This document shows, piece after piece, positions 17,611 through 28,151 of a DNA stretch of 51,542 nucleotides. The notes under the pieces are model-generated. The model saw nothing but the letters and a program-made list of their open reading frames with translations, had not been told where the DNA came from and made no database searches. A program made the position numbers and the translations under genes. The number at the start of each line of letters is the position of its first letter. Within the stretch, counting starts at the first letter, position 1. This stretch comes from Clostridia bacterium (lineage in GTDB: Bacteria > Bacillota > Clostridia > TANB77 > CAG-508): positions 1-51,542 of the forward strand of contig JAGALX010000002.1 in NCBI GenBank assembly GCA_017625035.1, given 5' to 3'.

Positions 17611-18327
17611 ATGATATACAAAGAGCAATTTTATATAGGATATAGAGATGTAGATGCAAACTATAAAATAAAAAATAGTAGCATTTTAAACATATTTCAA
17701 GACATAGCAGGAATGCATTCAAATGAAGCAACAAAAAAACATAAAAATTTACAATCGACATGGGTACTTACAGGCTACAAAGTAAATATTATAAAAAATC
17801 CTAAATATGGTGAAAAATTAAATGTAGATACATGGGCTACAGAAATAAGAAATATAGCATCATCAAGGGAATTTGAAATAAGAAATAAGCAAGGGGAGCT
17901 AGTAATAACAGGAATTTCAAATTGGGTTCATTTAAATATTGAAACTAAAAAATTCGAAAAAGTATCACAAGAACTTGCAGATGCATATGGATTAGAGCCA
18001 GATAAAACAAATTATGATGAACCAAAACTTAAAAAAATAAATGAACCAGAAGAATATAAATATGAAAAAGAATTTACTGTAAATTGGAATTGGATTGATG
18101 TTAATCAACATATGAGCAATATTTATTATTTAGATATAGTAGATATGATGTTATCTGATGAAGATAGAAAACAAGAATTTTCAAGTTTTGAAGTATCATA
18201 TAAAAAGGAATTAAAATATAAAGATAAAGTAAAATGTTTTTATTCAGAAGTAGAAGATTCAAAAATAATTACAATAAAAAGTGAAGATTTATCAGTAGTA
18301 CATGCGATAGTAAAATTAAATAAATAA
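17611..18327 (+). CDS. Acyl-ACP thioesterase
   Basis: A 238-residue double hot-dog thioesterase that releases fatty acids from acyl carrier protein. The first hot dog shows YRDVDANYKIKNSSILNIFQD and STWVLTGYKVNI. The second begins NWNWIDVNQHMSNIYYLD, which carries the conserved Asn-His catalytic signature (VNQHMSN). GAGGAGG-like spacing before the ATG is good, and a TATAAT -10 box sits at about 17575. It is a single gene. Bacterial FatA/FatB-like enzymes of this length are common in Clostridia. Confidence 0.9.
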   Translation: MIYKEQFYIGYRDVDANYKIKNSSILNIFQDIAGMHSNEATKKHKNLQSTWVLTGYKVNIIKNPKYGEKLNVDTWATEIRNIASSREFEIRNKQGELVITGISNWVHLNIETKKFEKVSQELADAYGLEPDKTNYDEPKLKKINEPEEYKYEKEFTVNWNWIDVNQHMSNIYYLDIVDMMLSDEDRKQEFSSFEVSYKKELKYKDKVKCFYSEVEDSKIITIKSEDLSVVHAIVKLNK

Positions 18328-18411
18328 TAATAGTAAAATATTTTGGAACAAATTTAAAATTTTTATTGACAAAGAATACAAAGTTGTGCTAATATTTAAT
18401 AAGTTCCAAAT

Positions 18412-18495
18412 GCGGATGTGGCGGAACTGGCAGACGCGCTGGTCTTAGGAACCAGTGTCAACGACGTGGAGGTTCGAGTCCTCTCATCCGCACCA
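18412..18495 (+). tRNA. tRNA-Leu (anticodon TAG), left flank of the mobilizable element
   Basis: A cloverleaf with acceptor GCGGATG / CATCCGC, a long variable arm, anticodon loop CTTAGGA (anticodon TAG, reading CTA), T-arm GGTTCGAGTCC and encoded CCA. A TTGACA / TAATAT promoter with 18-base spacing lies just upstream. Element genes begin within 120 bases of its 3' end. Confidence 0.95.
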
Positions 18496-18613
18496 ATGAC
18501 GTATCTGTTCGAACTAACAGATAGATTGAAAATCATTCAAGTAAGTTGGATGATTTTTTTCTTTGCCCAAAAAACATCATCCAATATCCTAAAAAGAAAG
18601 GATGGTGCTTGAA

Positions 18614-18886
18614 ATGAAGATAATTAAAGAAGAACTGCGATTTGATGAAAACTTAAAGAAAAGACTAGAATTTATATGTGAGTTCTCAAAGGTTACTCCC
18701 ACTTTTGTTAATGGCAGTATAAGAAAAATTGAGAAAACCAATATTTCTTATATTGAGCCACATAGAGTAATTGTAAAAGATACTACATTTCTGGTCTTTA
18801 ACTATTCTAATGATGTTTATATATCCAATCTTGCAAAAAAGATAAAATTATCGGAATTAGAAGATTATATAAACGGCATAAAATAG
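18614..18886 (+). CDS. Hypothetical protein at the left end of the mobilizable element
   Basis: A 90-residue, charged protein of no family I recognise (MKIIKEELRFDENLKKRLEF to SELEDYINGIK). ATG 18614 is spaced properly from AAAGGATGGTG; the ATG at 18602 overlaps that site. It has a predicted alpha/beta mix and no membrane segment or metal motif. It lies between tRNA-Leu and the recombinase, so it may be an excision accessory protein, but that is only inferred from position. Confidence 0.6.
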   Translation: MKIIKEELRFDENLKKRLEFICEFSKVTPTFVNGSIRKIEKTNISYIEPHRVIVKDTTFLVFNYSNDVYISNLAKKIKLSELEDYINGIK

Positions 18887-18894
18887 CTAAAAAT

Positions 18895-18922
18895 TTGACA
18901 TTTCTGAAAATCGTGATATAAT
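18895..18922 (+). promoter_or_regulatory. Sigma-A-type promoter of the recombinase leader
   Basis: TTGACA (18895-18900), a 16-base spacer, then TATAAT (18917-18922). Confidence 0.75.
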
Positions 18923-18966
18923 ACTGACAGTAAATCATTTATGCTTACCTGTTAGGAGTTGATTAT

Positions 18967-19032
18967 ATGTTTTTGGTTTGTTCCAAGAAAAAATATTGTA
19001 ATATAAACAGATTTAAGAGATGTCAAGGATAA
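18967..19032 (+). CDS. Leader peptide (21 residues) upstream of the recombinase
   Basis: An ATG 8 bases after TAGGAG opens MFLVCSKKKYCNINRFKRCQ and one Gly, then TAA. The stop lies inside the left arm of a terminator-like hairpin. This is the arrangement of translation-controlled attenuation: ribosome position on the leader would decide whether transcription reaches the recombinase. The stretch KKKYCNINRFKR is rich in Lys/Arg/Asn. No family match is claimed. Confidence 0.6.
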   Translation: MFLVCSKKKYCNINRFKRCQG

Positions 19033-19062
19033 CTTGTGTGTTTTCTTTGATGTCTCTTTTTT
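19016..19062 (+). terminator. Attenuator-like terminator before the serine recombinase
   Basis: AGAGATGTCAA pairs with TTGATGTCTCT and is followed by a T6 run, 18 bases before the recombinase start. Confidence 0.75.
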
Positions 19063-19067
19063 GTTAG

Positions 19068-21011
<1,944 letters not shown>

Positions 21012-21114
21012 TTGTTGCAATTTTTACTTTGTTTATGGGCTATGTTGCAACAATCAAATTAACGTGGCACGTTTTGTTTTTACGAAGTAAAAATGAAAGT
21101 GGCGATAGTTAATT

Positions 21115-21235
21115 TGAATAAATTTTATCCCAATGGGAGAAAATTTATTGCCTCGCAGAGCCCCCGAGTTTTGATAGTATGTCAAAACTCATAGGGGGTT
21201 AGGACTTATGACAGGGTCAAAGTCCTGTGCTTCGA
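21115..21235. other. Candidate oriT of the mobilizable element
   Basis: Three consecutive inverted repeats lie just upstream of the MobV relaxase gene: AAATTTTATCCC / GGGAGAAAATTT, then CCCCCgAGTTTTGA / TCAAAACTcatagGGGG, then AGGACTT / AAGTCCT. The local GC content is above its surroundings. A position directly 5' of the mob gene is usual for MobV oriTs. I could not match a known nic sequence. Confidence 0.5.
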
Positions 21236-21259
21236 AGAAATTTCAAGGAGGTGCTTTTA

Positions 21260-22675
21260 ATGGAACAAGAATTAGCCTATTCTTTTCACTTGGGTAGTGA
21301 TAAAAATAAAAGCAAATTAGCAAAAAGAGTTTCAAAAGGAAATGTATCAGGTACTACCTCTTTTTCAAATAATGCTATTCAAAATGCAAAAGATTTGTCA
21401 AAGGCAAATAAGCATAACTTAAGGGATTATGATAATCAAAAAGAGCTTATTACAACAATATATGGAACTAATGATATTGTAGAAGATGTTAAACAAGTAT
21501 ATTTAAATGAATTCGAACAAGCTAGAATTGAGTATAATAGCAAAACACGAGCTGATAGACAAATCATAGATTACTTTCAAAAAGTGTGCGATTCTCAAAA
21601 TGATATAGCTTGTGAGATTATTATTGAACTTGGAGATATGGACTTTTGGCAAGATAAAGACAACGAATATAGATATAAAATGACAGATGTATATAATGAG
21701 CAAATACAAGAATTATCAAAACTACTTCCTACTTTTAAAGTAGCAAATGCTACAATACACTATGATGAAACATCTCCACATATGCACATTATTGGTGTTC
21801 CAGTAATAGAAAATTGTAAAAGAGGTATGAAGAAACAAGTTGGTAAATCACAATTATTTACTAAAACCTTACTTTCTGAAATACAAGATAAAATGAGAAA
21901 TGCTTGTATTAGGTCATATAATAAGTTCTATGATGTTGATAGTAGGCTTAAAACAAAGCAAAAAGGCAGAAATCAAGATATTAATGTTAATGAAATGGGC
22001 AATTACAGAGAGATGAAGAAAAAACTAGAGAAGCAAAAATCAAAACTAGAAAACGCCAATAAACAAACTAAAAAGCTAGATAATTCAAGTAAAGGTATAA
22101 TTGAGTTATTAGATAACTTAAAGCCCATGCCCTTTAATAAAAATAATAGCCAAATTTCAAACGAGAATATAGAAAATATCAAAGATTATATTAAAGACGT
22201 AACAGATGTCACTCAGACAGTTAGAAGTGTAAATGACTTAAATATGTCGATTAAAGATTTTGAACATGCCACTTCTAAAATAGAGAATGAAAATTATTCA
22301 CTTAAAGAACAAATAAAGCTAAAAGATGATGATATAAAGGAATTAAAGGATAAATTATCAGCTAAAGATAAAACAATTATCAAATTAAATAGTGCTTTAG
22401 AAAAAGCAAAAACAGAATTAAGTAAATTTAAGGGATTTTGGAAATCACTTATTAAAAGATTTCAAATGAAAATATTTGATGAAAAATATTATGATATTCC
22501 AGAAGATAAACGAAGCTATACTCTTGTAGCAGAAGATTTAGAAAAAAGTGGAATATTTGATAATAACGATTCAGATATAGTTCATAATCCTACAAGAAAA
22601 GTATTAACAAATGAAGAATTAACTGAAATTCAATCTAAAAAAGGAAAAAAGAAAAATGATTATAATTTGAATTAG
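21260..22675 (+). CDS. MobV/Pre-family relaxase (TnpZ-like)
   Basis: A 471-residue plasmid-recombination (Pre/Mob) relaxase that nicks oriT for mobilization. The N-terminus has the SFHLGSDKNKSK start. The catalytic motif HYDETSPHMHIIGVPV carries the metal-binding histidines (H...HMH), preceded by ATI. A KSQLFTKTLLSEIQDKM block follows, then a long coiled coil (residues about 250-400). The ATG follows AAGGAGG. The element lacks its own type IV system and would depend on a helper; the conjugative element further right in this window could serve. Confidence 0.92.
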   Translation: MEQELAYSFHLGSDKNKSKLAKRVSKGNVSGTTSFSNNAIQNAKDLSKANKHNLRDYDNQKELITTIYGTNDIVEDVKQVYLNEFEQARIEYNSKTRADRQIIDYFQKVCDSQNDIACEIIIELGDMDFWQDKDNEYRYKMTDVYNEQIQELSKLLPTFKVANATIHYDETSPHMHIIGVPVIENCKRGMKKQVGKSQLFTKTLLSEIQDKMRNACIRSYNKFYDVDSRLKTKQKGRNQDINVNEMGNYREMKKKLEKQKSKLENANKQTKKLDNSSKGIIELLDNLKPMPFNKNNSQISNENIENIKDYIKDVTDVTQTVRSVNDLNMSIKDFEHATSKIENENYSLKEQIKLKDDDIKELKDKLSAKDKTIIKLNSALEKAKTELSKFKGFWKSLIKRFQMKIFDEKYYDIPEDKRSYTLVAEDLEKSGIFDNNDSDIVHNPTRKVLTNEELTEIQSKKGKKKNDYNLN

Positions 22676-22685
22676 GAGGAAAAAT

Positions 22686-23384
22686 ATGGCTCAATCAAAT
22701 AAAAAAATGAATAAAGATGAATTAAAAAATGAAATAGAACTTTACTTAAATGATTTTAAGATGATATATGATAGTTTTGAGATATATCGAGGAATAAAGA
22801 AAAGTGTTCCAGAGTATTCAAAGGAAATAAATTCTATATCACAACTTATTGTACCTATTTTAGAATCTTTACAATATACTTTTTTAATGGGATTAGCAAA
22901 GATGCTTTTAGAAAATGAAGATAAAAACATATTAAATCTTGTGAAATTATGTGGTTATAATAATGATGTTTTTCCGACTGAACATAGAAGAGATTATATA
23001 TGTGATGAAAAAGTAATTTCATTTGAAACTGAAGAAGTAAATATTCTAGAGGATATTAAAAATATTAAGAACCAATTAAGAATTCATAAACAAGCTATTA
23101 GTAATTTAGATACTATTAGAAATAAGTTTTTGGCACATAATGATGAAGAATATTACAGCGATGTAAGCAAATTATTTAAAGAAAATACTATAACTTATGC
23201 AGAAATTGAAAAATTGTTGGAAGTAATAAAAAATTCTCTAAATATTTTGATTAGGGATTTAGCAGATACAACTTGGATTTTTACGACAGAAGGAGTTGAA
23301 GATTTTACGTATATTTGTAAAGCATTAAAAGAAACTAAAGAAATGCATATAAAAAGATTAAAAGGAGAAAAAAATAATGAATAA
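22686..23384 (+). CDS. HEPN-domain protein, AbiU2-like
   Basis: A 232-residue helical protein with the HEPN RNase signature RNKFLAH (R-x4-6-H type, here IRNKFLAHND near residue 150). The N-terminal helices (SISQLIVPILESLQYTFLMGLAKML) and the layout recall the AbiU2 abortive-infection family. HEPN proteins of this type cut RNA in phage defence. It starts after AGGAGG, 11 bases after the relaxase gene, and overlaps tnpV by 8 bases, so it belongs to the relaxase operon. Whether it is a defence gene or an element-control RNase is open. Confidence 0.72.
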   Translation: MAQSNKKMNKDELKNEIELYLNDFKMIYDSFEIYRGIKKSVPEYSKEINSISQLIVPILESLQYTFLMGLAKMLLENEDKNILNLVKLCGYNNDVFPTEHRRDYICDEKVISFETEEVNILEDIKNIKNQLRIHKQAISNLDTIRNKFLAHNDEEYYSDVSKLFKENTITYAEIEKLLEVIKNSLNILIRDLADTTWIFTTEGVEDFTYICKALKETKEMHIKRLKGEKNNE

Positions 23385-23766
23385 TGAATTACCAAAAACA
23401 AAAATAGATGAAAAAACAGGAATTGAATATCAGTTAGAAGGAGATTATTATACTCCAAATCTTACAATGCCAAAACAAGAAAAGATAACTCTTAATAAAT
23501 ATGGCAGAATGAGATTAAATTATCTAAAGGAGCATCAAAAAGCTGACTATTCAATAATGCTTTTAGATGGTACATTAAACACTCATCTAAAAGAAATTCA
23601 AGAACAAGCTACATTAATGGTTGAGCAAATTATTAAACAACTAAAAACTAGCAGCGATTTAACCGAAGAAATGAAAAATACAGATATGCTTTATTGGGTT
23701 GGAACAATGAATGCTATTAAGAATCAAGCAGAAGAAATAGTTTTAAATGAATTAATATATGTGTAG
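23377..23766 (+). CDS. TnpV-family transposon protein
   Basis: A 129-residue protein of the TnpV family found on Tn4451-like elements. Seen here: EKTGIEYQLEGDYYTPNL at the N-terminus, YGRMRLNYLKEHQKADYSIMLLDGTLNTHL in the middle (the family core) and a conserved C-terminal helix. The precise function is unknown. It overlaps the 3' end of the HEPN gene and has its own AGGAG site. It is good evidence for the identity of the element. Confidence 0.88.
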   Translation: MNNELPKTKIDEKTGIEYQLEGDYYTPNLTMPKQEKITLNKYGRMRLNYLKEHQKADYSIMLLDGTLNTHLKEIQEQATLMVEQIIKQLKTSSDLTEEMKNTDMLYWVGTMNAIKNQAEEIVLNELIYV

Positions 23767-23872
23767 AAAAAAATACAAATAAATAATTTGAGAGAAGTTA
23801 ACTAGTATGTTACAAATTATTGTATTTTTTTATTATTTATGATAAAATAACCAAAAAAGGAGAGATGTATAA

Positions 23873-24991
23873 ATGAAAAAGAAAATTATTGTTGGAATAT
23901 CCATATCTGTTTTAGTAGTAATTACTCTTTTAATAGTTTTATTATTAAAGAATAATAATGGAATCAATAATCTGTTAACTAATTATCAATGGAAAGATGC
24001 TATTGGTAACTCAAGAACATTATTATTTAATAAAGATGGCAGTGGTAAATACATAGACTATGATATGAAGTATTCAATTAAAGATGACTCAATAAATATT
24101 TTTTTCAAATCATATAATCAGCAAGAACAAAATTTATCTTTTAATTTAACTAATGAAGGCAATGAATATAAAATTGTTTCTAAAAATGGAGAATCTATTT
24201 ATATTGCTAACGATGATAAATTTGAAGAAAGAAAAAAAATAATTAGAACAGAATTAGTAGATAAGACACCTGTATTGGATTTGGAACAATTATGGTATGA
24301 TATTTCTAACAACGAAGCAAATGCAAAAATAAAATATGATTCAAAATTGTATAAAATAAAAGTGAATGTAATGAACATTGGTACAGACCATTTTAGTTAT
24401 AGAAGAAGTGTTAATGGATACACAAAGAATATTGATATATATATGCCAACTGAAGATCTTGCTAAATTAAGTAAAGATATGCATATTACAGTATTAGGAC
24501 AATTAAATAATGTTACATCGTCACCTGTATTGTATAATGCTTTTATTGCAGATGGATATGCAACAACAAAAACTTTTAATGACGCAGAGTTAAAAAAGCA
24601 AATAGAATTATTTGGAGGAACTGGTGGAGATGGAAATGTTTCTTGGGATGAGGGGTCATATCCATATTTTATAAGTAATCGTGATAGATTTGAAAAAATT
24701 GATAGCAGTAATTTTCTTAATGAATTATCTGGAACTTGGAAAGCTAAATACTATATTGAAGAGAAAAAAGATTACAAAATAACATTTAAAACTGAAACAA
24801 CTGCTGATTATTCATTGTATGATAGTGATAAGATAAGCGAATGGAAATATAAAATGATTGAAGATACACTTTATTTTCCTGAGTCAAGAAAAGATACTAA
24901 ATTTGAAGTTAGGAAAGCATCAGACAATGTATTTATTTTTTATACATATACAGTAGACTATGTTCCATATTGGATTTTATATAAAGAATAA
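23873..24991 (+). CDS. Membrane-anchored exported protein with OB-fold-like (tRNA_anti-like) domain
   Basis: A 372-residue protein with one N-terminal membrane anchor (residues 4-26) and an extracellular part. A middle segment, from LVDKTPVLDLEQLWYDIS through KIDIY-type strands to ITVLGQLNNV, looks like the OB_fold putative/tRNA_anti-like domain of Gram-positive lipoproteins. Lipocalin-like strand stretches (TWKAKYY, DYKITFKTETTADYSLYD) flank it. It follows a promoter-like gap in the element and precedes another HEPN gene. Its role is unknown; it may be cargo. Confidence 0.6.
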   Translation: MKKKIIVGISISVLVVITLLIVLLLKNNNGINNLLTNYQWKDAIGNSRTLLFNKDGSGKYIDYDMKYSIKDDSINIFFKSYNQQEQNLSFNLTNEGNEYKIVSKNGESIYIANDDKFEERKKIIRTELVDKTPVLDLEQLWYDISNNEANAKIKYDSKLYKIKVNVMNIGTDHFSYRRSVNGYTKNIDIYMPTEDLAKLSKDMHITVLGQLNNVTSSPVLYNAFIADGYATTKTFNDAELKKQIELFGGTGGDGNVSWDEGSYPYFISNRDRFEKIDSSNFLNELSGTWKAKYYIEEKKDYKITFKTETTADYSLYDSDKISEWKYKMIEDTLYFPESRKDTKFEVRKASDNVFIFYTYTVDYVPYWILYKE

Positions 24992-25003
24992 AATGGTGTT
25001 AAT

Positions 25004-25594
25004 ATGAATGATAAGATGATTAACATAAATAGTTACAAAAAATCAATATATGATTCAAGATTTACATATGAACAAATTGCTATGTTACTTGATTTTTATG
25101 TAACTAGATCTATTGCAGGTCAAAGTGGTTTATCAATAACTCTTGAAGACTATGGGTGGAAAAAGTTAAAAAACGGACATTTTGATTTTGTAGAAATAGA
25201 AAACAAGATACTAGAAAGTGCAAAAGTTAAAAAATTATACTGTATAAGGTCAAACACTATAAAAGATACATTGAAATCAATTCAACTTTCAAATGAAATT
25301 ATATATGTAGATAATCCTAAAATTGTATTACAACAATCGTATAGTTTGTCTATTGATGAAAACGAAAATGTAAAAATAGATTCTACTGAAAATAGAATTA
25401 ATTGTTTATTTAGACATATTAGAAATTCATTTGCTCATGCTAATACATATTTTTTTGACGATGATTATATGTTATTAGAAGATAAGGAAAAAAATAAAAT
25501 TACTGCTAGAATACTTATAAAACAACAAACTTTATTAGATTGGATAAAAATTATTGATAAAAATCAGATACGATATGTAATAAAGAATGCCTAA
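25004..25594 (+). CDS. HEPN-like protein (pEK499-type)
   Basis: A 196-residue protein whose C-terminal half contains RHIRNSFAHANTYF, a clean R-N-x3-A-H HEPN active-site motif. The N-terminal part (FTYEQIAMLLDFYVTRSIAGQSG) is helical. This resembles the HEPN/pEK499_p136 group, which is of uncertain function. It starts 13 bases after the preceding gene, probably in the same operon. It is the second HEPN motif in this element; the two proteins share no obvious sequence similarity beyond it. Confidence 0.6.
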   Translation: MNDKMININSYKKSIYDSRFTYEQIAMLLDFYVTRSIAGQSGLSITLEDYGWKKLKNGHFDFVEIENKILESAKVKKLYCIRSNTIKDTLKSIQLSNEIIYVDNPKIVLQQSYSLSIDENENVKIDSTENRINCLFRHIRNSFAHANTYFFDDDYMLLEDKEKNKITARILIKQQTLLDWIKIIDKNQIRYVIKNA

Positions 25595-25609
25595 AATAAC
25601 TATTTGTAT

Positions 25610-25638
25610 TTGACATTTAAGAAAAACCTGTGTATAAT
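25610..25638 (+). promoter_or_regulatory. Strong promoter of the antisense RNA
   Basis: TTGACA (25610-25615), a 17-base spacer, then TATAAT (25633-25638): a consensus promoter that drives no reading frame. Confidence 0.85.
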
Positions 25639-25644
25639 AAATAT

Positions 25645-25733
25645 AGGAAACGGAGAAACCACAAACGTGGTTTTGCCAAGAAAATGTGTAAACTCACATC
25701 TACTCGTCAAAGTACAGATGTGAGCTTTTTTTA
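25645..25733 (+). ncRNA. Antisense RNA antitoxin (type I system)
   Basis: A transcript of about 90 bases is expected from the consensus promoter. It has an internal hairpin (AAACCAC / GTGGTTT) and a classic terminator, CTCACATCT / AGATGTGAG followed by T7, ending near 25733. It overlaps the 3' end and downstream region of the small hydrophobic protein gene on the opposite strand, as in bsrG/SR4 or txpA/RatA pairs. Confidence 0.72.
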
Positions 25734-25850
25734 TTTATGTAGTTGCTTATCAACCCAGTTCTTATACAGAACTGCTGTCAAGGCAACGTTTAATGTTAAA
25801 GATAACATTAAGGATATTATAAAAAATAGTATAACTTTAACCATAAACAT
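25731..25850 (-). CDS. Small hydrophobic type I toxin candidate
   Basis: A 39-residue peptide, MFMVKVILFFIISLMLSL followed by TLNVALTAVLYKNW and a basic tail (VDKQLHK): one membrane helix plus a charged end, as in Firmicute type I toxins. A GAAGGGTGGTG ribosome binding region precedes the ATG. A promoter, TTGCTT - 17 - TATACT, lies on the minus strand near 25930-25960. The longer frame to 25913 lacks such a site. Its 3' end is covered by the antisense RNA. It is likely an addiction module of the element. Confidence 0.65.
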   Translation of the reverse strand: MFMVKVILFFIISLMLSLTLNVALTAVLYKNWVDKQLHK

Positions 25851-26040
25851 CACCACCCTTCCTACGAAGATTCGTAAAAATTGGTGGCAAAAACCACATC
25901 TGCTTATTCTCATTTCCTATGTCAGTTAGTATAACATACATTTTTCAATAAAGCAATAGAAATAAACAGATGTTTGTAAAAACTTTTTTTGGAAAATTAC
26001 TTGATTTTTATAAAATAATTTGTTAATATATTTATAACTT

Positions 26041-26060
26041 GAATGACTACTTAGTCATTC
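26041..26060. repeat. 20-bp near-perfect palindrome
   Basis: GAATGACTA CT TAGTCATTC, with 9-bp arms, sits in the 430-base non-coding stretch between the type I toxin and dinD. It could be an operator or a recombinase-linked site near the right end of the element. Confidence 0.45.
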
Positions 26061-26100
26061 GTCAAGAGAGCCAACGAGTTGTAAATGTCTACGTCGACGG

Positions 26101-26164
26101 CACCAAGAACAAATAAAAAACCTTGATTTTTAATTAAATCAAGGTTTTTTATTTGTTCTTGGTG
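26101..26164. repeat. Perfect 29-bp inverted repeat with 6-base loop
   Basis: CACCAAGAAC...CTTGATTT is followed by TTAATT and the exact reverse complement. The core AAAAAACCTTGATTT / AAATCAAGGTTTTTT is a bidirectional terminator shape; the outer 12 bp (CACCAAGAACAA) extends it beyond what a terminator needs. It lies near the presumed right end of the mobilizable element. Confidence 0.8.
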
Positions 26165-26280
26165 TAATTTTGGTGAAATGAAGCAAGAAAAATTTTTATT
26201 TTGCAGAGAATACTTGACTACAAAACAAATGTTTGATATAATATCTCAAATTTCATGATAAGAATAGGAGATGATTTTAA

Positions 26281-27123
26281 ATGAATGAATTAGAAAAAAT
26301 GAGAATTATAATAATCAGAATTTTGAAGATATCAAACATATTGATGGGAATGGAATCGAATATTGGTATGCTAGAGAATTGCAGTTAGTTCTAGATTATA
26401 AGGAATGGCGAAAATTTGAAGGTGTAATACAAAAAGCCAAAAAATCGTGCCAGAATAGTGATATCAATGCTTTAGACCATTTTGTCGGCGCCGACAAAAC
26501 GATACAAATGCCTAAGGGCGCAACAAAAAATATAAAAGATTATAAACTAACTCGTTATGCATGCTATCTAATAGCACAAAATGGAGATAGTAGAAAAAAA
26601 GTAATTGCCCTTGCTCAAACATATTTTGCAGTTCAAACCAGAAAACAAGAAATTAACGAAAAAGAATATAGTATGCTAACCGAAGATGAAAAAAGATTTT
26701 GTCAAAGAGATTTAACAAGAAAAGGAAATTATTCACTTAATCAAACTGCAAAAAAAGCAGGAGTTAAAAATTTTGATAAATTTCACAATGCGGGATATAA
26801 AGGTTTATATAATGGAGAAACAGCTGACGATATTGCAAAAAGAAAAGGATTAAGATATAGAGAAGATATTTTAGATAATATGGGAAGTGAAGAACTTGCA
26901 GCTAATCTATTTCGTATTACGCAGACAGAATCAAGATTAAAAAGAGATAAAGTAAATACCGAAAATAAAGCTTGTGATACTCATAATAAAATTGGAAAAA
27001 TAGTTAGAAAAGCGATTAAAGAGGCAGGACGGAACTATGCCAGAAGATTTGCCAACACCTAAGAAAAGTTTAAAACAATTAGAAAAAGAGAATAAAATAA
27101 TTCTAAAAAATGTAGATAAATAA
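26281..27123 (+). CDS. DinD-like DNA-damage-inducible protein; one -1 break and one CGG +1 site
   Basis: A DinD/BRO-N family protein. The body reads YWYARELQLVLDYKEWRKFEG through VGADKTIQMPKG and TRYACYLIAQNGD to the C-terminal GSEELAANLFRITQTE. The ATG at 26281 follows AGGAGA and gives MNELEK, but the family N-terminus (NENYNNQNFEDIKHIDGNGI) is reached only if one A is added to the A6 run at 26294-26299. At the other end GIVRKAIKEAG-type sequence meets CGG at 27030-27032; +1 reading gives GTMPEDLPTPKKSLKQLEKE, the normal DinD tail. Thus the second break is one of the ten CGG sites and the first is a homopolymer event, slippage or error. Confidence 0.82.
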
Positions 27124-27236
27124 AAATAAAAGATAATATAAATAATAGAGCAAAAAATATATTAGAGTGTTTTTTTATTATAGAATATCTGATATAATGC
27201 TAATGAAAAAATTTTTTTAAGGAGATTAAATACAAT

Positions 27237-28088
27237 ATGGAATTTATAAATAATACTTATACAGAAGATGGTTTGAGACTACCAATGATTCATTTTAACA
27301 GTGAAAAAAAAGATATATGTGTTATTTGCATACATGGAATGTGTCAAACAATTGTAAATAATTATTTTGCAGTTATTTGGGGTCAAATGCTGTCAAGTAA
27401 CGATATAGGTTTTATATATGAACATAATAGAGGGCATTCTATAGAAAATGATATAGTAATGCAAGACGGCTCTTTTAAAAGATACGGGTGTATGTATGAA
27501 ATATTTGAAGATTGTATTTATGATATTGATTTAGCAATTAACAAAGCAAAAGAATTAGGATATAAAAGAATAATATTATTAGGACATAGTTATGGTTGTA
27601 ACAAAGTTATATATTACTATTATAAAAAACATCCTAATATTATAGGGATTATTTTAGCAAGTGCACCAGATATGTTAGGGTCACATTTTTCAGTTCAAAA
27701 AGATTATAAAGATTTGCTTAATGAAGCAAAAGAAAATATAGATAATTGAAAGCCAGAAAAATTCTTACATAAAATGATAGAAGACTATATGTATATGAGT
27801 TCGCAAACTTATTACAATTGGTATAACGAAAATTCTAACCTTAATAATTTGCCAGTAATATCAAATCCAGAAAAATGGGAACAGTTTGAAAAAATAGATG
27901 TTCCAATATTTACTTTTTCTGGTTCAGATGAATTAGAATATTATTTGCATTTAGATTTATTAAAATCAAAAGCAAAAGGATGTAAAGATTTTGAGTATAA
28001 AATCATAAATGGTGCAAATCATTTTTATGATTCAAAGGAATATGAAATAGGAGATTTGATTTTAAGTTGGATAAAAAATAGATATTAA
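27237..28088 (+). pseudogene. Alpha/beta hydrolase with an internal TGA
   Basis: The first part has CIHGMCQ, a catalytic nucleophile elbow LLGHSYGCNK (Ser) and SAPDMLGSH. After AKENIDN there is TGA at 27747-27749, and the same frame continues KPEKFLHKMIEDYMYMSSQ with the expected catalytic Asp region (FTFSGSDEL) and His (INGANHFYDS). The stop sits where Trp (TGG) would fit, so a single G-to-A change explains it. The truncated product would lack two catalytic residues. TGA is used as a normal stop by other genes here (for example 40241 and 44954), so code change is unlikely. Confidence 0.78.
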
Positions 28089-28151
28089 TAAACGTTATTT
28101 TTATTGACGATTTATATATAGTTTAACTTAACAAATTTTAAGGAGGAGTTT

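Noticed and set aside
27747..27749. TGA read as tryptophan across the genome
   Set aside because: Other genes end in TGA at expected places (35320, 40241, 44954, and the rebuilt sigK and DUF2085 genes), and TGG is used for Trp throughout.
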